A DNA stretch of 64,000 nt from Conus ventricosus (taxonomy: Eukaryota; Mollusca; Gastropoda; Neogastropoda; Conidae), in contig CM031614.1 of the NCBI GenBank assembly GCA_018398815.1, forward strand, positions 48,492,644 to 48,556,643. Reading direction: 5' to 3'. The notes beneath the pieces are model-generated. The model saw only the letters and a list, made by a program, of their open reading frames with translations, had not been told where the DNA came from and did no database searches. The translations under genes were made by a program, and so were the position numbers. This document shows, one piece after another, positions 46,850 through 59,078 of this stretch; the stretch's first letter is position 1, and every line of letters starts with the position of its first letter.

Positions 46850-47232
46850 TTTTTTTTTTCCCAGTTTCCACTTGTCCTCTTCGTAAAAAAGAAAAAAAAA
46901 GAAAGGGAGACAGAATTAATCAGTTACTGAAGAGCAAGTTTGTACTTCTGTTTTTCCAGCTGTCCTTTTTGCAAAAAACAAAACCAAAAAGGGGAGACAG
47001 TATTAGTCAAATATTCAAGAGTGAGTTTGTAGTTATGTTTTTCCAGGTCCTTTTGAAAAAAAAACAAACAAAACAAACAAACAAACAAAAACAATAAAAA
47101 GGAAGACAGTATGAACAGTTACTGAGAGTGAGTTTCTAGGTATGTTTTTTCAGCTGTTTTTTCAAAACAAAAATAAAAGGGGAGACAGTATTAACCATTA
47201 CTGAAGAGTGCATGTGTACTTCTGTTTCTCAG
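46850..47232 (+). repeat. tandem repeat of about 80-107 bp, each unit ending in an acceptor-like tract
   Basis: Units containing 'ggagacagtatta', 'actgaagagtg' and 'acttctgtttttccag' recur. They end with AG at about 46864, 46959, 47046, 47153 and 47232, after pyrimidine-rich stretches. The last is the acceptor of the candidate exon at 47233. Confidence 0.75.
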
Positions 47233-47423
47233 ATCACGGCCTGCCAATCACCAGACTGAAGGTTGAACAGCAGAACCCAAGAGGACAACTCTGTGAATGT
47301 CTGACTATCAGCAGCAGCAGGGTTTTGTATCTGACCCGAGGAAAGAATCGCCAGATGTTACGATTATCATCATGTCATAAACAGAACTGGGTCAGTCAGG
47401 TGCTAACTGGAGTCTGCAACTGA
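47233..47423 (+). CDS. candidate host exon, function unknown
   Basis: An open frame follows a good acceptor (cttctgtttctcag). It reads HGLPITRLKVEQQNPRGQLC, then ECLTISSSRVLYLTRGKNRQ and MLRLSSCHKQNWVSQ, and then either reaches a GT donor at 47400 (cagGTGCTAAC) or continues to TGA at 47421-47423. The composition looks coding and unlike the AT-rich flanks. I do not recognise a family. The copy at 57252 has the same sequence with frame-breaking indels. Confidence 0.45.
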
Positions 47424-48557
47424 GTGCTATGTGAATGGAAATGTTGAATTGGGTCTTACAAAGAAATTTGTTGATTCAGACATTTTGATGAAGACATCAA
47501 ATTATTTTTAAGAATATGAGAAATCTGAAATTGGTCAATTCAAAATTAATTTGATGTAAATGTGTTAGCAGTAAAATGTTTTAAATATCTTGTGCAAAAG
47601 GGTGTTTAATGTAATACATATCAATGTTGCAGAATACTTTAGGAGTGACAAACATATAATCGTGGCTTTGCAAAGAGCTGGTTGACCCTGAGGTTTTTGC
47701 ATGATGAGAAATGTAAAATGGTGATTTGGGGGTTCATTGAACACTTTCTTAATGCGAACATGGATTTCATTGCATCAAATAGATCAATTTAGAATGACGT
47801 GTTGAAACAAAGTGCAAAGCTCTCTGTTTTTGTTTATTTCATGCACTGGAACTCTGTTAATTTCTAATTACTTTGATGAAATGTCATATAAATGTGGCTT
47901 TTGAATTTGATTAAAAAAAATAGCAGCAGTTGATCCGTTTTTTCCTTGTGTGTCTTTCCACTTCCCTCAAGGTTAGAAACATGAAGATTGTTCAGAATGA
48001 AAGCAATTTTTTAAAAGAAGAGAAGCAAAAAGCACACACTTTTGAAACTGTTTTTTTCAAAATCTGAACTGGAGTTTGAATTTAAGCAGTTAGATGTTGA
48101 ACATTTTCAAGCAACGTTATAACTTTGAACACTAGGTTTGTTGACTTCTTTGAATCATTTGATGAATTCCTTAACCCAGACAAGACCTCAAGCTGCCAAC
48201 AGCCAAGGGCAGTGAGTTTGTTTAGGTTTTTTTTTTTTCTCAGGGCATGGATGTAGGGCTGGCCACGGGCTTCACAGTCACAGACAGTTGAAAGCCAAGA
48301 ACAAAATAGTGAAAAGCAAAACATCTGGGGCATTTGAAAAACCAGGTTACCTGGGACTGTGATTCTCTATGCAATACTTATTGAGATGACAACAAATTGA
48401 TTGACTTTTAATGCGAAGAACAGAGACACATAGAGCTAAACAAGATTGAATATATAAAAAGTGTCCATGTGTTTGAAAATAAACAAAATTGAATGTACAA
48501 AAAGTTTGCATGTGTTTAAAATATTCTTGCATGCACTGTATAATAACCTGGAATTGT

Positions 48558-48591
<34 letters not shown>

Positions 48592-48652
48592 AGTAGTGTA
48601 GTAGTAGTACTTTCATTTTTACGTCTTTTCACAAAATTGTGTGATATTAGAC

Positions 48653-48690
<38 letters not shown>

Positions 48691-48977
48691 GTATGTGTGT
48701 GATGCATAGGTGTGTGGAAGTGCACGCAAAATATGGAATATTTACTACTTAAAACATTATAGCAAATATCTAACAGGACTACATATTAAACAAAAGGTAA
48801 CTTTGAAAGCAAAATCAATATCAGAAAAAACATCAGTCACTGTCATGCCTAATAAACATGGTAAGTATCCCTTAAGAGTCACACAATCAAATAAAACGTG
48901 GGCTCTCGACACGTTTGCCTTACCACATATGCATTTTGTTCCTGCACTATATTTCGTTCTGAATGCGTCAAGTTTCA

Positions 48978-49050
<73 letters not shown>

Positions 49051-49370
49051 TATATGCATTGTTTGCTCAGACATGAATATTTAGAAGTATTTTGTTCTCT
49101 GGAAATGTGTTTTTTAGTGTGATGAAAGTGGGTTGATCTTGTTGATGTTTTTCTTTTCCCTGCTGAATGGATATTTTTGCTCGCTGCAAAATTGTTTTGA
49201 CTTAATACAAAACAGTTTAGAGTGCTTTGTTGATGAGAAATACATTTTATGGCTCGACAAATGGATCTGGTGTGTTTTTGTGTAATACCTCTGAACATTT
49301 ATCTGCTTCTTTATGGAAAAAGAAATAACTTTGTTATGGCTTAACAGAAAACTTACTGTGCCTGATGTTT
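47424..49370. other. intron-like AT-rich sequence with microsatellites
   Basis: No exon seen. Contains (GT)n at 48558-48592, (AG)n at 48651-48678 and (GT)n at 48979-49047. Confidence 0.75.
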
Positions 49371-49672
49371 TGGTGACGCATAGCTTTCAAAGTTTTTGGA
49401 GTAAATTTTGAACCAGAAATAGATAATAATGACTCGATGTGGAACTGGTCCATCCAGAGTTGTTTTGATGACACATAGCTTTCAAAGTTGTTGGAGTGCA
49501 TTTTGAACCAGAAATAGATGATAATGACTCAGTGTGGAACTGGTCAGTCCAGAGTTGTTTTGATGACACATAGCTTTCAAAGTGTTTGGAGTACATTTTG
49601 AACCAGAAATAGATGATAATGACTCAGTGTGGAACTGGTCAGTCCGGAGTTGTTTTGATGCAATTCAAATGA
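49371..49672. repeat. 94-bp tandem repeat, three units
   Basis: The phrases 'catagctttcaaagt', 'ttttgaaccagaaatagat' and 'gtggaactggtc' recur with a period of about 94 bp from 49379. Confidence 0.93.
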
Positions 49673-51599
49673 ACAGTTGCAGAGTGCTTTGTTGAAAAGA
49701 AACATTTCCATGTTTGACAGGTATTTTGTTGATCCAGAGGTGTATTCAGGCAAGTTAAGTGAACGTTTACAGAGTATTTTGCAATGGAGAAACAGATTTA
49801 GGTTTGTAAAGCACTTTGCTCATCCAGATGTAATGAATGTGCCCAGTGGGTGAACACATTTTTGACTGGACAATAAATGAGTTAAAATGCATTACTGATT
49901 AATATTGGCAAAGTATTCAGTAAGTGAGAAATGCATTTGTTGTTGGACAGTTGATTCATCAGTGTGAGATGTGGAAGTGGGCAGGCAAGGAGATTAGTAA
50001 AAATATTGATGGATACAATGGAATCATTGTATAATAAAGTAGGGGTTGTGTTGTAGTATTTCATGCTTCATACAGGATTTTTGGTTGATTTGTTTTTATT
50101 GTCAAGATTTTTCTTAAATGTTTTTTTTTTTTAGCATTGACCAAGAAACTAATGTATGCTTGTGTTTTCATCAAGTAGTATGGATGAAAAAGGAGCTGTT
50201 TGTTGATAGGAAGATATCACAGATATTTGGGTAGTTCTGTTTTCTGTTATTACATCATTGATTATTGATGTGGGCTTTCTTCATTTTTCATGTCTGTTAT
50301 TGTGAAGGTCATTCCTTGAATCTGTTAAGCATCAGCAAAATGTGATATGTCATTACTTGTTTGTGCTTGAAAGCTGGGCACCCTATTGGTGCTGGGGTCC
50401 CTGACCGACACGGTTGTCGTTAGTGTTGTGAAGATTTAGGAAAACAACCTGCCAGAAAAAAAGGCAGTGTAACAAGAAGTCACTCTGTACATTATATGTA
50501 TCTTGACACATCAGGTTTTCAAGTCACAAATACTTCATTCACTGGCTTGAACTCAGAGGTTCATCATTATTGAGAGATTACCCTGTGGAACCATTTTGTA
50601 TCCTTCTTAAATGGCCACATTCCATTATTGAGTGTACTTATAAAGTGCCTGACCTTGATTAAAGACCAAGTACTAGGCACTTTACAGTCCACACACTGGT
50701 TGATGCGACAGCTGCCCACCTGGGTTCAGCAGACTGAAGAGCTGCCTCTAGGCATTAATCATACACTGTACTGTGCCATTCAGTCGATTATTGTCACTCA
50801 TTCCTTAATGTTTCACAGAGGATGCATGCTGTGTGTATATGTGTCATCCATACCAACGACCAAACTGGCCTTTCCTTCCAAAAGTAAAAGAGAGATATAT
50901 GGAGATGATGTGTAAACAAAGCACTTGTGTGCATGCATGATAGTGGTGGGATTTTTTGTTTGTTGTTTGTTTGTTGTTGTTTTTTGGGGGGGAGTGTGTT
51001 TTTGTGTGTTTGTGTTCTTTCCTCATCTGTCACACCACGTATCAAAGTTTATGTGTCTGTGAAATGGCTTTTCACAGGCAAGATTTCATGTTTGTATTTG
51101 GATGCATGCTTTCACACACCAAACTCTGTGTTTGTTCAACTATCCACAAATTTGGCTACCTTGGTAGTTGCAGGAGGGAGGTAATATATTCTTACCAAGG
51201 AATCTTAGCTACCGAAACAATTTCTTTTTTAATCTGAAAACAGTCATTTAAATTCTTTTGTGGGTTTACAGTGAGGAAAGCTGTGTGGGTTTGTAAAGTT
51301 CCTTTGATCTTCTTCAGTTAAGTTTAGATCATAACTTTCATATGCATGTAGATGTGTACATTTGTTTTGTGACCTTGGCCAGAAGGTAATGCCATACAAC
51401 TTCACGGTGCTAATCATTCCATTGTTCACAGTTTTGTATCCTGAAAGTCGTGGCGTTCAAAACTGTTCAAAACAGTTGGGGTGGTTTTTTTTTTGTTTTT
51501 GTTATAACTATCATTCAGAGTACGAAGAGTGTCAGGGAGCAAATAACCTTCAATAACTGAATTTTCAAACTGTCCATTATTCATGTTTCAAGGTCATCA
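49673..51599. other. AT-rich sequence, no gene seen
   Basis: No supported exon or element. Short G/T-rich runs lie near 50950-51020. Confidence 0.65.
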
Positions 51600-52565
51600 C
51601 TGTGGCAGTTTTGTCGGTTTTTGTGCAGTGTTCACCCTGGGGGAAACTATGGGTGCCTTATTGTGCTGTGTTCTTTGGTAGCCATGGTGGCCATTATGTA
51701 ATATCTGCTCTGTACAAGTTTACAAGATCCGTATTGTGCTGTATCCTGTGGCAGTTACTGTTGTGGCCATTATGTAGTGCCTGTTCTATACTGTGGCAGT
51801 TGTTGAGGTGACTGTGATGTACTGTCTCTTCTATCCTGAGGCAGTTGTTGAGCTGATGGTGATGTAATGTCTGTCATGTCCATAGGCAGTTTGGATGTCT
51901 GTTATGTAGTGTCTGTTGAATCCTGTTGCATGTTGTTTTGGCAGTTTATGTGATGTCTATTCTGTCCTGTGCAATGGTGGTAACTGTTACATGATGTCTG
52001 TTCTGTTCTGTGCAATTGTGGTAACTGTTACATTGATGTCTGTTCTGTTATGTGGCAGTTGTGGTGGACATTAATTATTGTCTGCAGTGTTCTAAAGCAG
52101 TTGTTAAGGAGGCTGCTGTGTAGCGTCTGTTCTATCCTGTGGCAGTTGTGCTGGCTTTTATTAAACTCTTTGTCTTGGAAGCTGTTGTGGTGGCAGTTAC
52201 GTGGGGTCTGTCCTATCCTGTGGCATTTGTTTGGGGCAGTTACGTGCTGGTGTCTGTTCCTCCTGTGGCATGTTGTTTGGGCAGTTATGTGCTGGTGTCT
52301 GTCCTATCCTGTGGCATGTTGTTTGGGGCAGTTACATGCTGGTGTCTGTTCCTCCTGTGGCAGTTGCTGTGTTAACAGTTCCATGATGTCTGTTCTGTTC
52401 TAGGCAGTTGCTGTGATGGCTGTAATGCAGTGTCTGTTTGCCGTTGCTGTGGTTGCCGTTGAATAGTGTCTGTTCTGTAGGGGACCAGTTGCCCATATCA
52501 TGCTGTATGTTGTGGCTGTTGTGTTGTCTGTCACTGTATGTCTGTTCTGTAGAAGATTGTAGGTT
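51600..52565. repeat. degenerate G/T-rich minisatellite
   Basis: Units of about 45-60 bp containing 'gtggcagttgttg', 'atgatgtctgttctgtt' and 'tatcctgtggcatgttg' recur irregularly at least fifteen times. The open frames across it encode only Val/Cys/Leu-rich repeats. Confidence 0.88.
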
Positions 52566-53008
52566 CATTTTGTGTCAATATTGTTACCAATGCTGGTGGC
52601 TTCTCTGATGTCATGTTTTGGCTTGCATGATTTTTGTCACACTGATGATTATTTTACTGTATACTTTGAACTGGAGATATGAAGTCCAGTGTGTGTGATG
52701 TTGATTGAAAGTCATGGGATGCTGCCTTTATGCCAGACAGCATTGCAAGCTGAAAATTACTGTGTATGTATTTGGAACCTTTTTGTTTTAAAAACAAGGC
52801 TCAAGATACCAAACACTAAAGGTGTGAATGTAAAATGCCAGGTCTGACCAAAGCAAGTGTGTTTGTTGGGATTGGAAGTTGCAAAGTGGGTGGGGAATTT
52901 GTGAGGCAACCCAACTTTCAAGATATTCGCAGCTACTTCAGTCCCAGTGTTAATCTGTTTTTGTTTTTTCTGTTTTTTCCCACCCATCAACCTTTCAGAA
53001 TTGATGAT

Positions 53009-54530
53009 AATCACTGTCGTGTCATCCATGAAGGCCTTTGAGAGGAGCATCATGTATCCTCGCCAAGGTCTGTTTGACTCGCGTTGTTAGTTGCTGCATT
53101 CAAATGAGTTCCATTTGCCAGCACGAACAGTATCGGGGAAATGCACACCATTGCAATGGCCCACTTCCAAGTAGATCCAATCAGTTGTGTACTCCTTGGT
53201 AAGAAACCGCATTGAAAGCCATTGAATACTTCTTGAGCATGTCGCCGATGATTCTTAATGGCATCCTGGTAGCAAACTCAAGATACCACTGTATCATCTC
53301 ATGGGCACAGATCCAATAAGCGTTGCCAGATCAAGCACACTACATCAGGTCCTCTCTTTCTGTTTTTGCTTTTTGGATTTGCCTCCCAATCATTGTGGCG
53401 TGTTCTACACAGCCAGCCACGCCAGGGAAGCCACTTTTTCTGGACTGACACATCCAAGTACTTGTTTTCCATCAGGTACTAGGCAGCCTTGCAGCCATGA
53501 CAGAGAAGAAGATTTTCCTCGACCTCAGTTAGTGATATTGGCCTGAACTGGCTGATGTCACATGAGTTTTGCTCCTTGGGATGTACACACCATCTGCTCA
53601 GTCCACTGCCACTGATCATCTGGATTACTCCAAGCCGATCGCAGCATCCTGTGGCGCCACTCCATCACACCTTGTGGACATTTCTTGTAAAGCTGGTAAG
53701 GTATTCCCGTTTTGGCCCAGGTGATGATTTTGCTCTGGCTTGTCACCACCTCTTGATTTTCCGCACGTTGATGCTTGCCATTGAACTGTTCCTCAGGAGG
53801 TATGTTGCCACACACCAGACCTTGAATGTCAGTGTGCTTTGCGCTCTGTGAGTCAAGAGTATGTTTTTCCTCAGACGCTCAAGAACTCCGTGGTCCACAC
53901 TAGGTCAAGATTTGATGCTCAAACATGTTCTGGCAAAACTGGACGGGTCTCTGAAGAAGCGCTCTGTGTCCTTCTACTTTTGCTCTCCTCTTCCCTCGCA
54001 GATTCCGCTTTGCTGAGGAGTGTTTTTTTCTTTCAGGTCTTCCCACAGTTTTTTCCAACCTTGTTTTTCACTGGCAGTGCGTCTCATTTGCTTCTGAGGT
54101 TGTTTCTTTTGGAGTCGATCTTGTCCATCTTTTCTTGCGTCTGGATTTCTTTGAGTGTTTTCACTTTGGGTAGTTTTACTCCATAGGCGGTCTCCTACAT
54201 GTGGCATACACAATGTCCCAATAGGTGTCTATTTGTGTTCCAGGTGCTTTTCCCTATCATGCATCGAGTCTTTGGAACGATTTTGGCATCCAGTTTCTCC
54301 CAATCTTCAGTTTTCTTTGCTCGGGCAAGGTTAGTTCCAGGCGCTTGCATCGAGGCGCCTGTGCTAAAAATCCATAATCCAACCAACAGCGTGATGTCCT
54401 TGGCACTGTGGTTCTAAAATCCCTGGTCCTTGTATTCCGACTTCTTTATCTGCTGATGCAGTGCGCGTGCTCTCTCATTCAGATGAGTCTTCACACATCC
54501 CATCTTTGTATTTCACTAGACAGTTTGTGG
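53009..54530 (-). mobile_element. copy-B fragment of the minus-strand PD-(D/E)XK-type retrotransposon
   Basis: Same RT and N-terminal pieces as 42948-44540, with many more frame breaks. It is 3' truncated at the duplication junction. Confidence 0.85.
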
Positions 54531-54639
54531 CCAATGAAGTCATCTGAAAGCAACCATTAGAATACAGGTTCATCAGCAGGCCCCTCAGGAATGGATCCAA
54601 ATGTGCCCAAGAAGGTCTGTAATGACACGACAGTCCTTT

Positions 54640-55560
54640 CCATTAAAGAAATGAACACAAGTTAGTTTTTTTCTTAAAGGGATGATTTCAAATCAAAGAA
54701 ATCAGAAGCCGTCCCAGCAAACAGAAGTTTGCTGAAGCAGTACATGCTACTATCACTGTGGTCTACCAACCCATTTCCAACAGTGACAGAACCAGTAAAA
54801 ACCTCAGAAGGTATCCAGCCTCCTTAGAAAGCATAAAAAGACCAAAGGAAATCAAGAAGGTCCAGCAAGTGAACGGATCTACATGGCAGGAGCCACAGAT
54901 CATGGCCAAAACAGCTGTGATATTAAAGAGCATGTAAGCAGGGCTAACTAGATGAGGTGGATGACTGCATAGCACAGCCAACTGTCAAGAATAAGGACAT
55001 CCTGAATGATGAGAAAGACATATATATCACTCCTCTCAGGTTCATCAAAACAAATGATCCTGATTGAGTCACTTGCCAAATGAAGTAAAATGAGAAGCTC
55101 GCATCAACCAGGCTGAGAAGTATGCCAGTCTTACCAGTCTCCTACAGTTTCAGGAAAGCATGGCATCCAACCAAAGCCTCACTGTAGAGATTGGAGCAAG
55201 GGGTTTGTTGGCCTCACCATTCTGTGGTCTTGTAAACAACACATCTGTTTTCGATAAGAAGGAGTTTCAAAAGTCCGTGAAAGCAATAACAAGTCAGCTG
55301 AAAAACTTAACAGTGATCTGGAAGAGCAAAGCAAAAGTGAATTTCATGCAACTCAAATTTCCCAATATACAACAGGCGTGTGATGGTTGTGTGAGGTTGT
55401 CTGTTCGAAAAGGCCTGCCATGAGAGGCCACTCAACTTTGCAGGTTTGAATCCCGCCAGCATCAAAACCGATCAGCACAATAGAAAAAAATGTAGGAATC
55501 ATGACCTGAATGCTGTTCAGACTCTTTTAGATTGTACAATTTCAGGCCCAAAAGCATACT
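54640..55560 (+). mobile_element. copy-B fragment of the plus-strand PD-(D/E)XK-type retrotransposon
   Basis: Matches 44640-45560. It keeps TVEIGARG (near 55180) and a B-box-like ggtttgaatcc (55443-55453) but has added indels. Confidence 0.82.
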
Positions 55561-57251
55561 AACAGGATTTCTTGACCAAAGACCAGCTGCTACTAGGCCC
55601 TACAAGCTTTTTTTTAGTACTAATGGGAAGGAATATACAATGATAACAGCGTATCATAAAATCCATATGGCAAGATTCCGACAAGTATCTTACAAATAAT
55701 AGTAGATTGATATGCACAGCTACCGACACAGACAGAAAATGGATAAATGTATGCAACTCCTTTGCTAAGTTTACAACCACCTCCACGGCCTCAGAATCCC
55801 TTGTCATTAGTGAGCAGATACCATGATAGGCCGTGGGATGGGGATGAGGGTAGAGGGAAGTATTTAGCAGCTTGTAATATTTTTAGTATGTTATCTTGTT
55901 AAGTTATTTCTGGGTTCTCAGGTAACTTGGATACAATTTTCTTAAAGTCTATTACTAGTCATATTCACATATGTTACTAGTTTGTGTAACCTTCATAATA
56001 TATAGTTGTGTACTTGTTTATTTTATGCTTTTGTTTATACATGTTTTGTTGTGTTGATGTTTTTTACTTTGCATTTGTTTTGGTTTACTAATTGGGCTAC
56101 TTTAATTTAAGTATATTTACTTATTATTTGATTTTGTTAGAAGCATGTTTCTGTGTGCCATTCTTAGTTTCTAACAGTTCCTATTTGTAATCCTGAAACA
56201 TATAACAGAACGGAATAAAGTATAACATCACAATATTTAAAAATATCAGTTTTTGGGTTGATTTCCACACTTCTCTGTTTTAAACAGGTCCAACAAGCTA
56301 CCAACAAAAAGCACTTCTACCCCAAATGAAAATAAGCTCATAAAATATAATGACAAACAGAAATTTGATTAACACATTCATGATAGATATTATCATACAT
56401 ATAAAACTAACGGAAATTCGATAACATAATCATGAATGGATATATCTCATAGCACAAAGCTAACACAAATTTGAATTAACCTTATTCATGAATGGATATA
56501 TTGATCAAACAGATGTGTTCTTATCAAAGGGGTTAAGGAGAAGAACATAAATTTATTAACATAGTATTCCCCTAAGAAGTCTCTATGAACGTTCAAGGCA
56601 GAAAAAGATGTGCAGTACAAAGTGAAAATCCAAATGTGGCATTTCAGTGCATAAGGGAATGCTTCGCATGCCCAAAGTCAATCATTGATTTCAGTGGATA
56701 CCATCAGGAGGTTTTCATGGATACCATCATGAGGTTTGACTGGATAACAGAGCAAAAACTTGTAGTGTTCATTTCTTTCTGGGTATCCAAAACCAAAAGT
56801 TTGTTTGGGGAAAAACACACACAAAATGCTTTGTTGAATTCCAAAACCCTGCAATAAATTTTTTTTTTCCAGTTTTCCACTTGTCCTCTTCGTATAAAAA
56901 GAAAAAAAATAGAAAAGGAGACCAGAATATAATCAGTTACTGAAGAGCAAGTTGTACTTTCTGTTTTTCCCAGCTGTCCTTTTGCAAAAAATCAAAAACC
57001 AAAAGGGAGACAGTATTAGTCAAATATTCAAGAAGTTGTAGTAAATTTATCCAGCTTCCTTTTTGAAAAAAAAACAACAACAAAGACAAACAAACAACAA
57101 AAACAAACAACAGGAAGACAGTAAGTAATCAGTTTACAGAGAGAGAGTTACTAGTATTTAAATATTTCAGCTGTCCATTCACACAAAAATGAAAAGGGAG
57201 ACAGTATAAACCAGTTTACTGAAGAGTGTCATGTGTACTTCTGATTCTCAG

Positions 57252-57441
57252 ATCACTGCCCTTCCAATCACCAACGAAGGTGTGAACACAGAACCCAAGA
57301 AGGACTCAACACTGTGAATTGTCTGACTATCAGCAGCACAGGCTGTTATCTGACCGAGGAAAGAATCGCCAGATTTTTGACGATTAACAACAAGTCACGA
57401 AACAGAACTGGTCAGTCAGGTGCTTAACAGATTCTGCAACT
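57252..57441 (+). pseudogene. copy-B version of the candidate exon, frame-broken
   Basis: Aligns to 47233-47423 after an acceptor-like ctgattctcag, but several single-base changes destroy the frame. Confidence 0.5.
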
Positions 57442-58589
57442 GAGTGCTATGTGGAATGGAAAAGTTGAATTTGGCTCTTACAAAGAATGAGTTGATCAGA
57501 CAAGTTTTTGAATGAAGACAATCAAATTAATTTTAAGAAAATTATACATCTGAAATTGGGGTCTAATTCAAAATTATTGATGTAAATGTTTAGCATAAAA
57601 TGTTTGAAATATCTTGTGCAAAAGGTGTTTCTAATGTAAAAACAAAACAATGTAGCAGAATACTTTTAGAGTGACAAACATATAATCGTGGCTTTGCAAA
57701 AGCTGGTTGAACCCTGAGTTATTGCATGATGATAAATGTAAGAAATGTTGAATTGGGTTCATTGAACACTTTCTTAATGCGAACAAGTGATTCATTGCAT
57801 CAAATAGATTCAATTTAGAATGACGAGTTGAAACAAAGTTCAAGAGCTCTCTGTTTTTGTTATTCAAGCACGTGAACTCTGTTAAAAATCTAATACTTAG
57901 ATGAAAATGTCATATAAATGTGGCTATGGAATTTGATTACAAAAAAAAGCAGCAGTTGATCCGTTTTTTCTTGTGTTCCTTTTCCACTTTCCTCCCTCAA
58001 GGTTAGAAAACATGAAGATTGTATCCAGAATGAAAGCAATTTTTTTAAAAGAAGAGAAGCAAAAAGCACACACTTTTAGAAACTGTTTTTTTCAAAATCT
58101 GAACTGGAGTATTGAATTTAAAGCATTAGATGTTGACCAAATTTCACTGCAACGTTATAACTTTGAACACTATTTAGGTGACGTCTTTGAATCATTTGGA
58201 TGATTCCTTAACCCAGACAAGACCCTCAAGCTGCCAACAGCCAAGAGGCATGAGTTAGTTTTAGTTTTTTTTTTTCTCAGGGCATGGAATGGTAGGGCTG
58301 GCCACTGGCTTCACAGTCACAGACAGTTAAAGCCAAGAACACAAATAGTGAAAAGTCAAAACATCTGGGCATATTGAAAACCAGGTACCTGGACTGTGAT
58401 CTCATGCAATACTTATTGAGATGAAAACAAATTGATTGAACTTATTAATGCGAAGAACAGAGACACATCGAGCTACACAAGAATGAATAAATAAAAAGTG
58501 TCCATGTTTGAAAATAAACAAAATTGAAAGTACAAAAATTTCCAAGTATTGTTATAATATCTTGCATGCACTGTCACAAAAACCTGTAA

Positions 58590-58682
58590 TATGTGTGTGT
58601 TTGTGTGTGTTGTGTTGTGGTGGTGTAGTAGTAGTAGAGTAGTACTTCATTATTACTCTTTCACAAATAGTGTGATATTAAC

Positions 58683-58715
<33 letters not shown>

Positions 58716-59047
58716 GAAAGGGTATGTGTGGTGATGCATAGGTGTAGTGAAAGTGCACGCAAAATATGGTATATTTACTACTTAAAACATTATAGCAAAT
58801 ATCTAAACAGGACTACAAAATTAAACAAAAGGTAACTATGATAGCAAAAATCAATATCAGAAAAAACATCAGTCACTGTCATTCCTAATAAACAAGTAAG
58901 TATCCCTTAAACGTCACACAATCAAATAAAACTGGGGCTCTCGACACTTGCCTTACCCATATGCATTTTGGTCCTGCACTATATTTCGTTCTGACTGCGT
59001 CAAGTTTCCATCTGTGTGTGTGTGTGGTTGTGTGCGTGTGGTGTGTT

Positions 59048-59078
<31 letters not shown>

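Larger units (their letters stand above)
42948..53008. repeat. 10-kb tandem block, copy A
   Basis: The whole block from about 42948 (gatgaaatcactg, inside the retrotransposon RT) to about 53008 is repeated, in the same order and orientation, at 53009-63020. Copy A reads smoothly. All its landmarks (retrotransposon pieces, minisatellites, candidate exon, microsatellites) reappear in copy B. Confidence 0.93.

Noticed and set aside
51600..52565. Cys/Val/Leu-rich 117-codon protein
   Set aside because: Arises from the G/T-rich minisatellite; copy B breaks it everywhere.
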